From Phragmites australis (taxonomy: Eukaryota > Streptophyta > Magnoliopsida > Poales > Poaceae): 64,000 bases of DNA. The stretch lies in NCBI RefSeq assembly GCF_958298935.1, contig NC_084927.1:28966001-29030000 (forward strand), in the 5' to 3' direction. The notes under the pieces are model-generated. The model was not told the origin of the DNA, searched no databases, and worked only from the letters and a program-made list of their open reading frames with translations. Made by a program: the position numbers and the translations under genes. Positions 34,483 through 46,927 of the stretch are shown in pieces (position 1 is the stretch's first letter; each line of letters starts with the position of its first letter).

Positions 34483-36420
34483 GTCACTAGGCGAGACATG
34501 CTCAATCAGAAGAGATAAGAGGAAAGGAGAGGGCATGAGGAAGGGCCAATTGAGCCCGTTGAAGTGGGTTGTCCCTTTCTTCTTTGAATTTCTCATTTTC
34601 TTATATCTTCTCGAATAAATTTGACTATATTAATGTTCTCTGACTTTGAGAAAAAATATTTATACTTTATTCATTGATCGAGGGTTGGCCCAAAATCATT
34701 GGGTTCACATCCTAAGTCATGAACTGGTATCGCAAAGAACACTACCACTCTTCGACACGTTTTAAGCCACCCGCGACCCACTTCCCTCGACCCGATTGAC
34801 TTGGGTTTCTGGTAACTTTGCTTTGACACCATCGTCACACACTATGGCGAAGGATCATCAATGCCTCAATGTGACCTCTTCCTCAACATTGAGCCGCGCT
34901 TAAAGTTGCTTGTCAAAGCAATAAACCATAGTAATGCACTAACACTATTTTTTGTATCAAAATTACTATATATATTCTATATATATTGCTCTCCATATTT
35001 GAATGTGGTAAATCCCAATTCATATTTTATAACTAATTTTATTATACGCATTATCTTGGTATCCGAATCGGATGGGAACCAATGTTATCAAACTTGGCCT
35101 GATTGCTGACCTAGGTGAGGCCTTGTCCAGAGGCCTTGTCCAGAGGAGAAGCCAGAAACTTGTCGTGCCAGATAGGATAACTTATCTTTGGTTGGATACT
35201 CATCTCTTTGATTTTTCTAATTAAACTTTCTCAAAGGGACTTATATGTGCTTTTGTTCATAGGTTCAACATTGAAGCTTTTTTGCCCTTGGCCTAGATCA
35301 GCCCTTGGTATTTGATGAAATGACCTTATTTGTTACCTCTTGATTTCTATAGTTAATGGTAAAAGAGATGGCATATGAGGTACCGGAAAGAAGCCATAAG
35401 AAAAGATTGTGCATATGTTGATTTGGCTAGCATTTAAGAAACTTTATACAAGGAAGAGTAGAGTTGGTATGTTAGTGGGTGGACCCAAAACCCATTTCAC
35501 TCGATTTGGAGTTTAGTTTTCACTTAATTGATAGCTTATTTTGTACATGTGGTTGTAAATCAAGAGAACCGAAGTGGGCCAATGAGTTGGTCTTTGCGGA
35601 TCCATTTGCATCCCTAAGGAGACGAAGAAGTGTATTGAAATTATAGATGGGCTTATATGAGGAGAAAAATTGGAATGGGGGACTTATATTTGGATTTTTA
35701 ATTTTCTTTTGACTATCCTATATATTGTTAGTGTGTTGGTTCAGCTTCAGTTGGTCATCGCACCTGTATTCTATGGTGTTTGGGGTAGGAGGTTGTAGGA
35801 TTGAATATCAACGGGCAATATGTGGGTGGGTGGGAGGGGGCTTTTGTCAACCCAGTTCAACCATACTGATTCATACCAAGACTTTTTGTTGGACCAGGAT
35901 TTGGGTCAAAATGCTTGAGAGATCCATTTGCCTCACCTAGATTAGACAATTTGCTAGGTTTGGTTTCCTTTTTGGACCAATTATTTGGTTTGCATTTCAT
36001 AACACTAATAAGGCTATTATTGATAATATGCCCTCAGGGAGGCTAAGCCACCTGTTTGGCTACACAACATTTCGTTTCGTAGCTTGTGAAGATGGGGAGT
36101 GACATTTGTGTGAAATCTTGGTCTAGTTTGGTAATTGTATTGGAAAACCTCTTCAGAACCTTTTCACTTTCTCTATTCAATTGGGGCTTTCGCTTCTCCA
36201 AGAAGTTGGTTGGAAGGTTCTCAAGGGTCACGCCCCTCAAGTCATAGAGCATGACCTAATTGATAATTTGATAGTCATTGTTCCATTTTTGTTAATGAAA
36301 TTGTGAATTTGTAAATTGTAATCAATAGAAAATCTAACTGAATCTTTTTCAAGCTTTGTTCAGACGGTGTAGAAAAGAAAACAAGAATGCCTTTTCAGCC
36401 TACAACAAAGGAAAGGACTG
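34483..36420. other. Gene-free stretch
   Basis: A short tandem repeat GAGGCCTTGTCCA occurs at about 35118-35146 (unit 17 bp). No gene supported on either strand. Confidence 0.35.
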
Positions 36421-36422
36421 GG

Positions 36423-38125
36423 TTGAAGGAGTGATATCGGATTTTCTTTACTATCCGGAATAAAAAACTATTATACATCTGTTTATGGGTGCGCGCATGA
36501 TAGGAATTGCTCTATGCTTGTACTTGTTAAGGGTCTAATAGTCAAGGGTATTATGGTAATCTCCTACTCTAGGGTTTCTCTTGTGTATTCGGCCAGCGGA
36601 GGTGGGGCCGGGGCAAGTGGACCCGACAGGCGGGCGGTACGGGTCGGCGGCGCGTGGCAGCCGATGATGCGAAGGCTAGGTGAGTGCGGCACAAACCAAC
36701 GGAGGACTGTTGGCGATTGGTGCGCGACGCGAGACAACGTAGTCGTACTGTAGATGAACAGTTGCCAGGAGGGAGGGAGGCATGAAACTTGCAACACGCA
36801 AGGAGACGGCTAGAGAAGAGAAGTCTTAACCCTAATTATGGCTCTGATACTATAGTAGGAATAACAATTTGTAATCAATGGTAGCCCATGAAGACAATAT
36901 ATATAGTAGATGAAGGAGGACATGATAAGAACTCTATATTCCTATCAGTACTTACCTATGTCTCCTAGGCACCCGCAGACCCTCTAGTGCATATAAAACC
37001 CTTGTGTCATCTAGCCTCTTGGTCCGTTCCATCATGAATAATATTATGCTGCACTAGTGATATGTCATACGATCTGTTATGGAGTTTAGTTATGTGGTAT
37101 GCTGGAAGGTCAGGCTTATGATACATCTAAGGAAGTGGAACTTTGAACGCTTAAATCCCAGAAATACATCCTGAAGACTAGCTTCTTCATTTTCTTATTC
37201 ATATTTTGGCCTCTCTACTGCTTATGCCATGCATTTGTTGGCCCCAATAAACTTTTTAGAATCTCCCTTAAAAAAATTCTTTTTTAGAAATGAGCACAGT
37301 CCGGTGTATGATCACTTCCATGAGGGTTAGGGTTGCATGTGTTACAATACCACAATCAGTCCATCACTGCATCGTTTAAAGGACATAAGGAGTTGTTTAG
37401 TATTTCGTTTTGACAATTTGTGGACCATTAAAGTTTGCAAAGTTGTCACTAAGAGTACTAAGGTACTCTTATCATAGTGCAGACACCATTTTTTTACATT
37501 TTCCTTCATCGGAAAATATATTGGTATGGACTTATTACATCATTTAGGGTTTGTTTGGTTCATTGCTTGAGGTTGAAGGAGTATCATTGGCTTTTCTTTG
37601 CTATCCGTTGTCAAGAACCCTTATACCTCTGTTTATGGGTGCATGATAGGATTTTCTCTATGCTTGTACTTGTACTTAAGTATGTCTGCTTTATTATGAG
37701 ACACCCGCTGGTGCATAGAAAACCATTGTGCCATCTGGTCTGATGGTTTTTGCCCGCATGAATGCAATATCTAGGCTGCTACCAATGATCTGGCATATGA
37801 TCAACTGTGGAGTTTAGTTATTTGCGTGCTGAATGGTCTTGCTTATGATATCTAAGGAAGTGCAATAGTGGATCCTAGAATATATCCTGAGGATTAGCTT
37901 CGTCATTCTCCTTTTCAAAATATATGCTTTGACCTCTCTCTACTGCTGATGCCATGCTTTTCTTGATGCCAATACTTTTTTTGAAATCTACCTTAAAAAC
38001 TATCATTTTTAAGAAATGAGCACAGCTCAAAGTAGGATCACTTCCAAGATGAGTTAGGGCACCATAATCAGTGCAGCATTGCTTAAAGTACATAAGGAGT
38101 TCTTTAAATTTCCCGTTGACAATTA
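36423..38125 (+). repeat. Tandemly duplicated non-coding block
   Basis: Copy 1 (about 36423-37410) and copy 2 (about 37569-38125) share the same ordered words. These include ttgaaggagt, ctgtttatgggtgc, atgctTGTACTTG, ggagtttagtta, ggaagtg, atcctgaag/gga, tttgacctct-like, gatgccatgc, aaatgagcacag, ggatcacttcca and cataaggagtt. Copy 1 is interrupted by about 0.4 kb (36530-36948). Neither copy has coding features, so this is a diverged tandem duplication of unidentified intergenic DNA. Confidence 0.75.
36530..36948 (-). mobile_element. Insertion inside copy 1, possibly a truncated LTR/TRIM element
   Basis: The segment has no counterpart in the second copy of the duplication. On the minus strand, TAGTATCAGAGCCATA at about 36840-36855 resembles the initiator-Met tRNA primer-binding site of LTR elements. 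It is preceded by about 95 bp that could be a short LTR ending ATTCCTACTA. A GC-rich part lies at 36590-36760. The opposite LTR was not found, so it is probably truncated. Confidence 0.4.
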
Positions 38126-40554
38126 TTTTGCTGTTTATTGTATGGTCTTGCTTTTGTTACTGACCAATGTAGTTGGTTGAATGTGGGATTTTGGAGGCAA
38201 GGGGCATTCAATGTGAGTTGCTCCTTTTCAGTTCTATTACTTCTGCTATTCTGCATTTTGTTTGATTGAAATTATGTTGAATTTTAATGTCAAGTTGTAA
38301 CGAATGGAACCTTTGCTACCATCCAACTTTGTCTTAATTTTCCTAAGTAAATGGAGAATTTTTCCAAACCTTCATTGAAACCAACTTTTTTTTATTATGC
38401 ATTTCCCTTTAACTATTACATTTTGTGATTCATTTATGCATGCAGCATTATGTTTCACATTAACGTGTCCAGAAACTTTGGGGCTCACGATGTAGAGAAG
38501 CATACATAGTTTAATGCCTGGACTGCCGTGGTTTGCTGACCACACTACCTTTTCACACAAGCATTACAAGGGATTGTTAGTATTACTCTTGTTAGTAGAT
38601 TCCCCCACCCCATTTTGTGCTAGAGTTTGGTTGCTTACTGATTCTGCTGTAAAGAGTTAGATTGGTGGGACTGCGCCATTACCTTTTCTTTCAGAATATC
38701 TGATATTAAGACGAAATTAGCCTATTCATGCACTGTGATAGGCCTTCTGATGCATTTTCTGTAATATTGGAATATTCTTCAACTTCTAGTGATATTATGT
38801 GGCCAGTCATTCTACGCCTCTGAGGCCTGCGTAGAATTTCAATATCGTATATTGTGGATCCAAGAGCCGCTTTCTTGACATACAATCCTTTTACTATCCA
38901 ATCGTAAGTCCATGCACATATGTATACTATATGCCTGATTGATTTGAGTTATTTTTCCTTAGAGTGGCTGAATTCTTCTTGGGCGGGTAATTGTAGACCT
39001 TATGGATAGCGTAATACTGCAATGTCATCTGGATCCGATTGTTTGTATGAACAATGGAATTCTCTCTTTGTTTGATCAAAATGAAATGAAGAAGAGAATC
39101 TGTTGTCCTGCATTGTCAGCGCCGTGCTACTGTAGAAATCTGATGGCCGTAGTGCACCCCGGCGTCTACCTTGCGCGAGCTGCATGACTAGATGTGCATT
39201 TCGCGTTTCAGGGGGTTCACAATTGGTGAACAGGAGAGCAAAGAAAATAAGGCTCAAGCTGTCGTGTGATGGAATCTTGTGGGGATGGGGCGAAACCAAT
39301 GGTGCTGCGCTTTCTGTTTTGTGCTGTTGTTGTCGTCATCAGAGAGAAGCGTCTTCAGCTGTTCTGTTCACAAGCAAGACAACAGCATCGATGGACGAGC
39401 ATGGACGGCACAGCAAAGAGTGGCCAGCGTGTATCAGAGCATGCAATCGATCGTATAGATTTCTTGCGAAAACTGTATCAGATTGCAGAGGCTTCTAGTT
39501 CGGCAATTCGAGGGACATCTCTCGTTGCAGGTTGGAACTCGCACTGTGCATTTCCTGGACAAAACCTGCTGTGGCCAGCAAGGGGAAAGGGCCTCCAAAC
39601 AGCGGTGATACACTAATACAGTACTCATCGCGACGTAATCCGTATGGTTCCAGACTTGCAGTTTCGATGATTCAGGGAAGTACGTGTGACGGTATGACCT
39701 CATGACAGGACATAATAAACTGTGTCATTACAAATTCGTACACCCTTTTCCCTTTCAAAGAAAGGAGGGATACAGCCAAAGCTAGCGCACCATACGACAT
39801 TTAGGTTGTACCTAATCAAGCTCCTGATAACAATCTTAATTAGCAGGTAGCAAGTGCTTCTTGCGATGTGCCTCTTCGTGGTGCTTAGTTGTCCAATGCC
39901 ATTATTGGCAGCCGAACTGCTGGTTGAGCAGTTAGTTCCATTGGTGGAGAAGAACATAGATTAAGCTGACAGGCAAACGATATAACATAAAAAATTCTGG
40001 CAAATTTTTGTAGTGATCGCGATTATTTGGCAGTTGCAGCCTCCAGCAGGTGAAAACAGAGGTGTAACGATTCCTTGATCCCCAAAATTCAGGAATGCAT
40101 CTCTGCTATTCTTCCTCTTTTACCTCCATAGCAAGGTCTAATCTAGACCCTCAAGCACAGAGGCCACAAAAAGCTTTGGTACGAGCACACAGCAGAGGCA
40201 TGTCCACAGTTCACTTCGCGCTGATCAGGCTTACGCTTGTCCTTCCATCATCACACATTCCCAGACCAAGACACGAAGCTTAACCACATCGATCGTCGCT
40301 GAATTAGGCTGAGCCACTAATTAAAATTAGTGAAACCCCCGTATTACGCACGGCCACCAGTTAGGCTCTCGATCGAATTGTTTAACGACGATGAGCGCTT
40401 TAGTCGGTCGCGGGCGGCAGAATAATAACCCGGAAACCACCCTAGCCAGGTACTCTTCTCCCGGCCGATCCTTATCTCTACCTGATGAATCAGTAAACAA
40501 TATAATCATGAAGCAGCCTGCTGTTTTTTAGATAATGGACACAACCATTTTTTT
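38126..40554. other. Gene-free stretch
   Basis: Several 60-116-codon frames occur at 39000-39960 on both strands, but none has a recognisable domain or consistent codon usage. Nothing supported. Confidence 0.35.
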
Positions 40555-41319
40555 AAAGATATGTACTCAAATTCGTGTCTAAAAGTAGTCAAAGTTTAAT
40601 GGTCTAGACGTACATCCGAACTTTCAACCTTAAAGATAGGCCCTGTCTAGCTATCATCCGGGTAATTCTAGCTCAACTCTTACCCGAATTTCGGACCATC
40701 CGCTCCGTTTGATCAACGGCCGACCGTTTCTTCCTCCTCTGACTCGACTCCACTCCGCCGGATCTCACAAAGCCGTTGGCACGCTCGCTCCCACCCCGCC
40801 CTCCTGCCGTGTCTCCGGTGGCTCCCCGCCGTTAGATCCGCCTCTGCCGCTCGCTCCCTCGCTAACCCCTCTCGTTTTGACACCCTCGCCGTCGATCCTC
40901 CCCACTGGGCGTCCTCCACCACCCCGGCCGGTGGCACTCTCGCCGCCTTGCCGCACCGCCCACCAACCGTCTCCTCTGCCGGGCCAGTCTCCCTCCCCAA
41001 CACCTTTTTCTAAGCCTCGGGACCCCGAACTCCAACCCCAAAACCCTAACCTCTCGGCCTCACCGGAGCTCGTCGGAAAGGGAGTAAATCGGGACGGATC
41101 TCTGCCGCCAGAGTTGCAAAAGAAGGGCTCGTCGGAGGCGGAGAAGGCGGTTGAAGCTCACCGGAGAGGGAGAAAGCGAGCTAGAGAGGGAGAATACAAA
41201 AATCGAGTGAGAGTTCACCCGAGCAAGTTATAGCAATCCTGTAAAGATATATATTTAAATCCGTGTCCAAGAGTAATCGAAGTTAAATGATTTAGAACTA
41301 CATCTACACTTTCAACCAC
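40555..41319. repeat. Direct repeats of about 76 bp flanking a C-rich block, upstream of PIP2
   Basis: 40555-40630 and 41243-41319 are related in the same orientation: AAAGATATGTACTCAAATTC against AAAGATATATATTTAAATCC, continuing to ctttcaacc in both. Between them lies about 0.6 kb of C-rich DNA with a 174-codon frame. The frame has no recognisable domain and the product is Pro/Ser-rich low complexity. The unit may be a small element with terminal direct repeats that landed just upstream of the aquaporin promoter (inference). Confidence 0.55.
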
Positions 41320-41365
41320 AGGCTGCTGTTTGGGTCAGAATCACCACCGTCTCAGTCTCGACCCC

Positions 41366-41373
41366 TTTAAATA
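41366..41373 (+). promoter_or_regulatory. TATA box of the PIP2 gene
   Basis: TTTAAATA lies about 107 bp upstream of the ATG in a C/T-rich core promoter, followed by a likely start region in ctcacctcacacc. Confidence 0.6.
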
Positions 41374-41472
41374 CCTCGCCTCGCCTCGGCTACTCGTCAC
41401 CTCACACCACACACAGCTAGCTAGCGAGCGAGCACAGCGTAGGACTCCTCAGTGAGCTCGTGCGTAGTGTAA

Positions 41473-44044
41473 ATGGCGAAGGACATCGAGGCGGCGGCGG
41501 CGGCGGAGGGCGGCGAGTACACGGCGAAGGACTACTCGGACCCGCCGCCGGCGCCGCTCATCGACGCGGAGGAGCTGACCAAGTGGTCCCTGTACCGCGC
41601 GGTGATCGCCGAGTTCGTGGCCACTCTCCTCTTCCTGTACATCACGGTGGCAACCGTGATCGGGTACAAGCACCAGACGGACGCGTCGGCGTCGGGCCCC
41701 GACGCGGCGTGTGGCGGCGTGGGCATCCTCGGCATCGCCTGGGCCTTCGGCGGCATGATATTCATCCTCGTCTACTGCACGGCCGGCGTCTCCGGTGGCC
41801 ACATCAACCCAGCGGTGACGTTTGGGCTGTTCCTGGCGCGCAAGGTGTCTCTGGTGCGCGCGGTGCTCTACATCATCGCGCAGTCCCTGGGCGCCATCTG
41901 CGGCGTGGGGCTCGTCAAGGGCTTCCAGAGCGCCTACTACGTGCGCTACGGCGGCGGCGCCAACGAGCTTAGCGACGGCTACTCCAAGGGAACGGGTCTC
42001 GCCGCCGAGATCATCGGCACCTTCGTGCTCGTCTACACTGTCTTCTCCGCCACCGATCCCAAGCGCAGCGCCCGTGACTCCCACGTCCCCGTAAGTAGTG
42101 CCTCCCTCGTGCATGCATGCTACTAAATTATACCATCATATCTAATTAGCGGCGCGCAGCCGTGCATAATGGAAACTGAAAAGAACATGAAATTTGCTTC
42201 TTGCTGCATGACAACGAGCGTGTAGGATAGGAATATTCAGTGGCAGATGCAGAGCTATGAAATAAGAGACTCTTTCTCTTCTTATTACTCATCTTTTTTT
42301 CTTCTTGTTCTTCTTACTTTTTAATTTCTTTCCTTTTTCTTCCTCTTCTATGTCTAAAAATTGAAGGGGGCTTGGGGCTCCCAAGAGCTCCCAAGTGCTC
42401 CCCCCTCCAGCGTTGGATCTGCCGCTACGAATATTCGATCTCTAGTGGAGCAGTTTAATTTTTGTTAGATGTCGCTAGATATAGATAGTACAGCAATTCT
42501 GAGGCAGCAATTAGCAAGCGACTAGCATTTCATATGTATTTAATATGATCGGTTCACATGTTTGTCTTGTTTAGATTTGGTGAACCATCGCTTTAAAAAT
42601 ATATGCAGTTGTCTTAAATTTCTTATTTGTTCCATATGGTTTTTTAAAATGAAAGGCAGTTGTCTGTTTTCTTAGAGTAGCTGTTTATTGTGATTTCTTA
42701 CATATTTGGTACATACGAATTTCATAAAGATTTCCAAGGGCTTGAGCCGTTAAGCGTGAAACAGTTCATGTGAGATTAGTATGAAATTCTCCTGTTCAAA
42801 ATGGTTTTGAACGAAACTAATATGTGCTGTTAGCACCTCCCTAGGTCGTCTGCTTAATTTAGGACTTAACAGATAATCATCTTAACTGCTCAGCACCAAT
42901 AATAACTAGCTACTTCCAATTTAAATTTCTTGGACAGTAGCATGCATGGGAGCATGTATACTAGATTAAAACTACAACTTACTGACAGTGTTTCAGAATT
43001 CAGACCCATATACACAATACGGGATCTTCCAGGTTTTCCATCTCATAGCATTTCCACTGTGTGCTTAATTTGTTCAGGTGCTCGCTCCTCTTCCAATCGG
43101 GTTTGCCGTGTTCATGGTCCACTTGGCCACCATCCCGATCACCGGCACCGGCATCAACCCGGCCAGGAGCTTGGGCGCTGCCGTGATCTACAACAACGAC
43201 AAGGCCTGGGACGACCACGTACGTCCTACACACTTCTTGTTCTCGTCTCCCAGTTCATTCTTCTGCTTGTTGCTTACAGCATGACTGTGCCTGGTCACAA
43301 ATCACAATCACTTAACAGTTCGAAGCTCAAATAATCAAATAACTTTTGCGATGTTTCTCAGCCATATATCCACAAGTAGCAGACAGAACTGATGCACTAT
43401 TATAACGGAAGGTTCAGGATAAGGCTCTATCACTTAAACTGATCAGCAGATGTCACCCTCAGTTGATCGATATGCAGTTTTTTATAGCCTACTTTAGCTT
43501 ATGTACTGCTATGATGTTTTCCACTTAAAAAATCAACAATTTGCAACAAAACACGCATCCTAATCTCTTCCCACCAACCCTCAGACCTACCGCAAAACAT
43601 GCACCTAATGCTACCTTGCTTCAAAAAAAAAAACCTTGCTTTAGGTTACATACACCAGTAGCTTCTAGGCAGAACAGGGGCGAAAATTGGACCAGAATGA
43701 CTTGGTATCACTTCACTACATATCTAACAATAAACATAAATTTATATGAGTCATATAAGTATATTCCTAATAAAAAAATTCTTCACCTAATGCCTGTGCA
43801 GCACCCAAGCTATGTAGTTTCACCCATGGTAGAACCATTACAATTTAAACCCTTGGTATCGTCTATCAATCAGTCATTCAGTTGAGATGTCTTACATCAC
43901 TTGCGTTGTGGTGTGTGATTGCAGTGGATCTTCTGGGTGGGGCCACTGATCGGTGCCGCCATCGCCGCCGCCTACCACCAGTACGTCCTTCGGGCCAGCG
44001 CCTCGAAGCTGGGCTCGTCTGCCTCCTTTAGCAGCAGGGGCTAG
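41473..44044 (+). CDS. PIP2: Plasma-membrane aquaporin, PIP2 subfamily
   Basis: Three exons: 41473-42090, 43078-43218 and 43925-44044, all phase 0, with GT/AG ends (GTAAGT; ttcag; GTACGT; tgcag). They encode 292 aa, the usual PIP2 length. Six membrane helices are expected. The two pore motifs are [11 protein letters not shown] (NPA at 112-114) and [10 protein letters not shown] (NPA at 233-235). The selectivity filter has the water-type set Phe92, His221, Thr230, Arg236. The loop D gating His (204) and Leu (208) and a C-terminal Ser cluster (284-290) for phosphorylation are present. The N-terminus MAKDIEA with [13 protein letters not shown] is PIP2-like, closest in memory to rice PIP2;2-type proteins. 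The role is water (and possibly peroxide or CO2) movement across the plasma membrane, as homo- or heterotetramers with PIP1. The exact paralogue is uncertain. Confidence 0.95.
42239..42428. mobile_element. 190-bp MITE in PIP2 intron 1 with 8-bp target duplication
   Basis: The ends AGTGGCAGATGCAGAGC and GTTGGATCTGCCGCTAC are inverted (the reverse complement of the right end begins GTAGCGGCAGATCCAA). The element is bounded by the exact direct repeat GAATATTC at 42231-42238 and 42429-42436. An 8-bp duplication indicates a hAT-type insertion. The interior is pyrimidine-rich and non-coding. It lies about 150 bp after the exon 1 donor. Confidence 0.85.
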
Positions 44045-44718
44045 GCCATAAGCATTGCCTCCCGCAGGAGCATCGGAGGCGTTGAACTGTAGATATGTCA
44101 GAGGGCCTCCAGTCTACATATTTGCTTTGGGTTGTGCTCGCCATGCATCCATGTGATCCGCGTCTGTAATTTCCGAGTTCGCTACATTTGCTTGCTGCTT
44201 TCTTAGTTTCCAAGTGTGCCTGTGATGTTTTACTTATCCGTGTATGAATATAATGTACGCATGCATCTGGACGGCTGGGCGAAAAAGGAACAAGTGTGCA
44301 TGCAAGTTTTATATAGTACTTGATGTTTTTCGCTTAATTTGTAGTATCTCCAGGCTCCAGCATTTCGTAACTTGTTCGATCATAAAATCGGTGGTATAAA
44401 GTAAGCTGGCGAGCCGAATGCTGCTGGAAACTGTGGTTGTGGCATGCAAGCATAGTTGTGCCGAGTGCCGATGAGGGGCGGCGCGCACGGGGCAAACCCA
44501 TCCCGAGCGGTTTCATCCGTGACGTCTCCGTGGTGGACGGCGGCAAGGCAAACAAGCGGACGCGGGCGAGTTGGTGGGGACGGACAGGCCGGGGAAGCCG
44601 GGAAGAAGCTTTCTCGATCGGATGCTTTTAGGCCCGGACGACCCCGATGGATGGTTCGAGGTTGGGCCATCAGGAGTTGGCACGGAAGGAGATCGGCCAG
44701 GTGCGACAAAAGCACCTT
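44045..44718. other. 3' flank of PIP2 and GC-rich patch
   Basis: The first part is the PIP2 3' UTR; a possible polyadenylation word AATATAATGT lies near 44245. A GC-rich patch at 44430-44700 has open frames on both strands but no recognisable domain. Confidence 0.4.
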
Positions 44719-45502
44719 GTGAGTTTTTTATTTTTATATTTTCTAACATTATTATTTTAATAAATACACGCTTGATGAAAAAGTTTATAACAATAGACGT
44801 TTACCGCTCTCTTATGGAACACCTATAGTACCATATCAATACCTTACCGCTCCCTGATAGGGTGGTTAGCCTCTTGTCGCCTCATCAGAGAGCGGTAAGC
44901 CACCGTGTGAACAATAATACGCTAGAAGTATTGTTTATAGTTCTATTTTACCTTCTTATATTCTCCACTATAAAATAGTGGTCTTCTGTTGCTCCAAAAA
45001 ATCCTAAAATTTTTTTGTACGTGTTTCATAGTCCATGTGTAACCCAATTTATTTGGATTCACCTAAAAAGTCTATGTAGAATTTAAACTAAAATTCTTTA
45101 AAAAAATATTACTTTTATAACTTTAACAATTGTTAGGGCCTCAAATAAATTTCCAAAAATCTAAAAAAAAATCACTAATATTCTTTTTAAGTGATGGACT
45201 AATTTTTAAAATTATTTTCAGTCATAGGTTATATGATGAAAAAGTGAGTTCCTTTGTAATGCTCATTTATATAATTTTTATCATTTTATATGATATTCTT
45301 CTTTTATTCAATTTGAATTCAAACATATACACCCCTTGACTACACCATAAGTACTGTTTATAGCTCTATTTTCCCCTCTTATCTTCTCTCTAACTTGAGA
45401 TGTTGAAGTAATAGTCAGTTCCATTAATTTTCTCATTGCATCAAGATTTAACATTACACTGCATGTTACATCTAGAAAGTCTTACATCCAAGCTATCATC
45501 TA

Positions 45503-45987
45503 GACCATACCAAGTATAAGCATGAACATCATTATCTTAAGGTGGTTCAGACTCCTTTTCATTTCATTCATCTTCATAGGCACTTCCTTCTGAGTAGCCA
45601 GTTGCAACCCCATATCATATAAAGTTTCTACTTTATACCCTGCATCTGCATTATAGTTCATCACTTCTTCGACATTGTGGCTTATGTTGTCCTCCAACAC
45701 ATCCTCCCACATGAAAAAGTTGCATTTCTGCAACTCATGGAAAAAATAATAAGAACCTTTAAAATCCAACTGATGTTGCACACAGGAACAAAACTCACCC
45801 TAGCATAGCATCTGAGGAACACCCTATCATAGTTGGCCAGAGTTCCAGCCCTCCACCTTACAGCTTTGCTCTCGCTCTTGCAATCACAACAAAATCTGGA
45901 TAGGCCTAAATACGCAGAGCCATTGGATCCGCTCGAAGCACTCCTCTATGTCATTCTCTCTCTCACTTCTCTTCTGTTTTGCAGCCA
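45503..45987 (-). pseudogene. GRF-type zinc-finger-like gene remnant
   Basis: On the minus strand, one frame reads CCDCKSESKAVRWRAGTLAN, then YDRVFLRCYAR. After a 29-nt GT...AG gap at about 45769-45797 it continues in frame with LDFKGSYYFFHELQKC and NFFMWEDVLED. The end is a hydrophobic C-terminal segment (LKIMMFMLILGMV). C-x-C at the start, the N-x-D-R-V-F-L-x-C-Y centre and C-x-FF-x-W-x-D resemble the GRF zinc finger of small plant proteins, which also often end in a membrane helix. An ATG at 45987 opens a different frame that stops at about 45886, and the GRF frame lacks its own start. I therefore call it decayed or captured cargo. The family match is by pattern only. Confidence 0.45.
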
Positions 45988-46583
45988 TGTTCCCACTGTC
46001 GGTTGGCTATTTATAGCTATGCAAGGGTAAAAGAGTTCAATTTCCGATCAAACTCTCTGACTTGATGCCGTGAACCGTCCGTTGCAAAGTAGGAGCAAGT
46101 TGATGGCTTTAAATCGGAAAAGCAGGGGCACTGACGCTTTTGACCCATTAAAGAAACTAGAAGAATTAGGGAAATGTGTTCAAATGGAAGATAAAAATTG
46201 TTTTCTAAATGAATCCCAATTTGTTGAACGTTAATTATCAGACTATGTTCTACTATTTGATTTGATCTTGTAGTCTAAACAATTTCATACCATGACGTAT
46301 CTAAAATAGTAGTCATTAGTAAAAAAAAAAAGAATAGTTATACAAACAAGTGAAGTAAACCCATCTCCAATAGTCTAATAATTTTTATCTTTAGACCACT
46401 CTAAACCGTTTACCAACGAGTGAAGTAAACGAATGAAGTAAACCCATCTCTAATAGCAACCATTGTGTGGAGTTAGGTGCTTGAGTCTATAAAAACACAT
46501 GCATGTGTTGAGGTAGCTCTATAAAAGTCGTTTACAACTCATTCATGCAATGACTACTGCTTTCCAACAAATGAACCATTGAG

Positions 46584-46927
46584 TTGTCATTTTATACTTA
46601 AAGCTTTGTTGTGTGGTCACTTCGTGTCTAAAGTCTTAGTCAAGATCGAGGTGTTGACATTTAATTTATGATTAAAGCTTTATCGTGTGGTCACTTTCGT
46701 GTCTAAAGCCTGAGTCAAGATAGAGGTGTTGTTATTTCATGGTTAAAGTTGAGACGTATTGACACTTCGTGTCTAAAGCCTGATGCACAACAGAGTGTTG
46801 TCATTTCATGTCAAAAGCTCTGTCGTGTGGTCACTTCATGTCTAAAGTGTGAGTCACGACAGAGATGCTCTGCTGGCAGCAGGGTGTTGTCATTTCATGT
46901 TTAAAGCTGAGTTGTATGCCCAGCTGC
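46584..46927 (+). repeat. Minisatellite, about 4.5 units of 68-89 bp
   Basis: Units start at about 46584, 46654, 46729, 46798 and 46887 with TTGTCATTTCATG-like words. Each continues with aaagctttgtcgtgtggtcac, ttcgtgtctaaagcctgagtc and agacagaggtg variants. It lies inside the inverted-arm element and is non-coding. Confidence 0.8.

Noticed and set aside
40709..41233. 174-codon Pro/Ser-rich frame upstream of PIP2
   Set aside because: Compositional, bounded by direct repeats, without recognisable domain; begins at a non-ATG codon.
41449..42114. 221-codon minus-strand frame
   Set aside because: Antisense shadow of PIP2 exon 1, produced by its GC-rich third codon positions.
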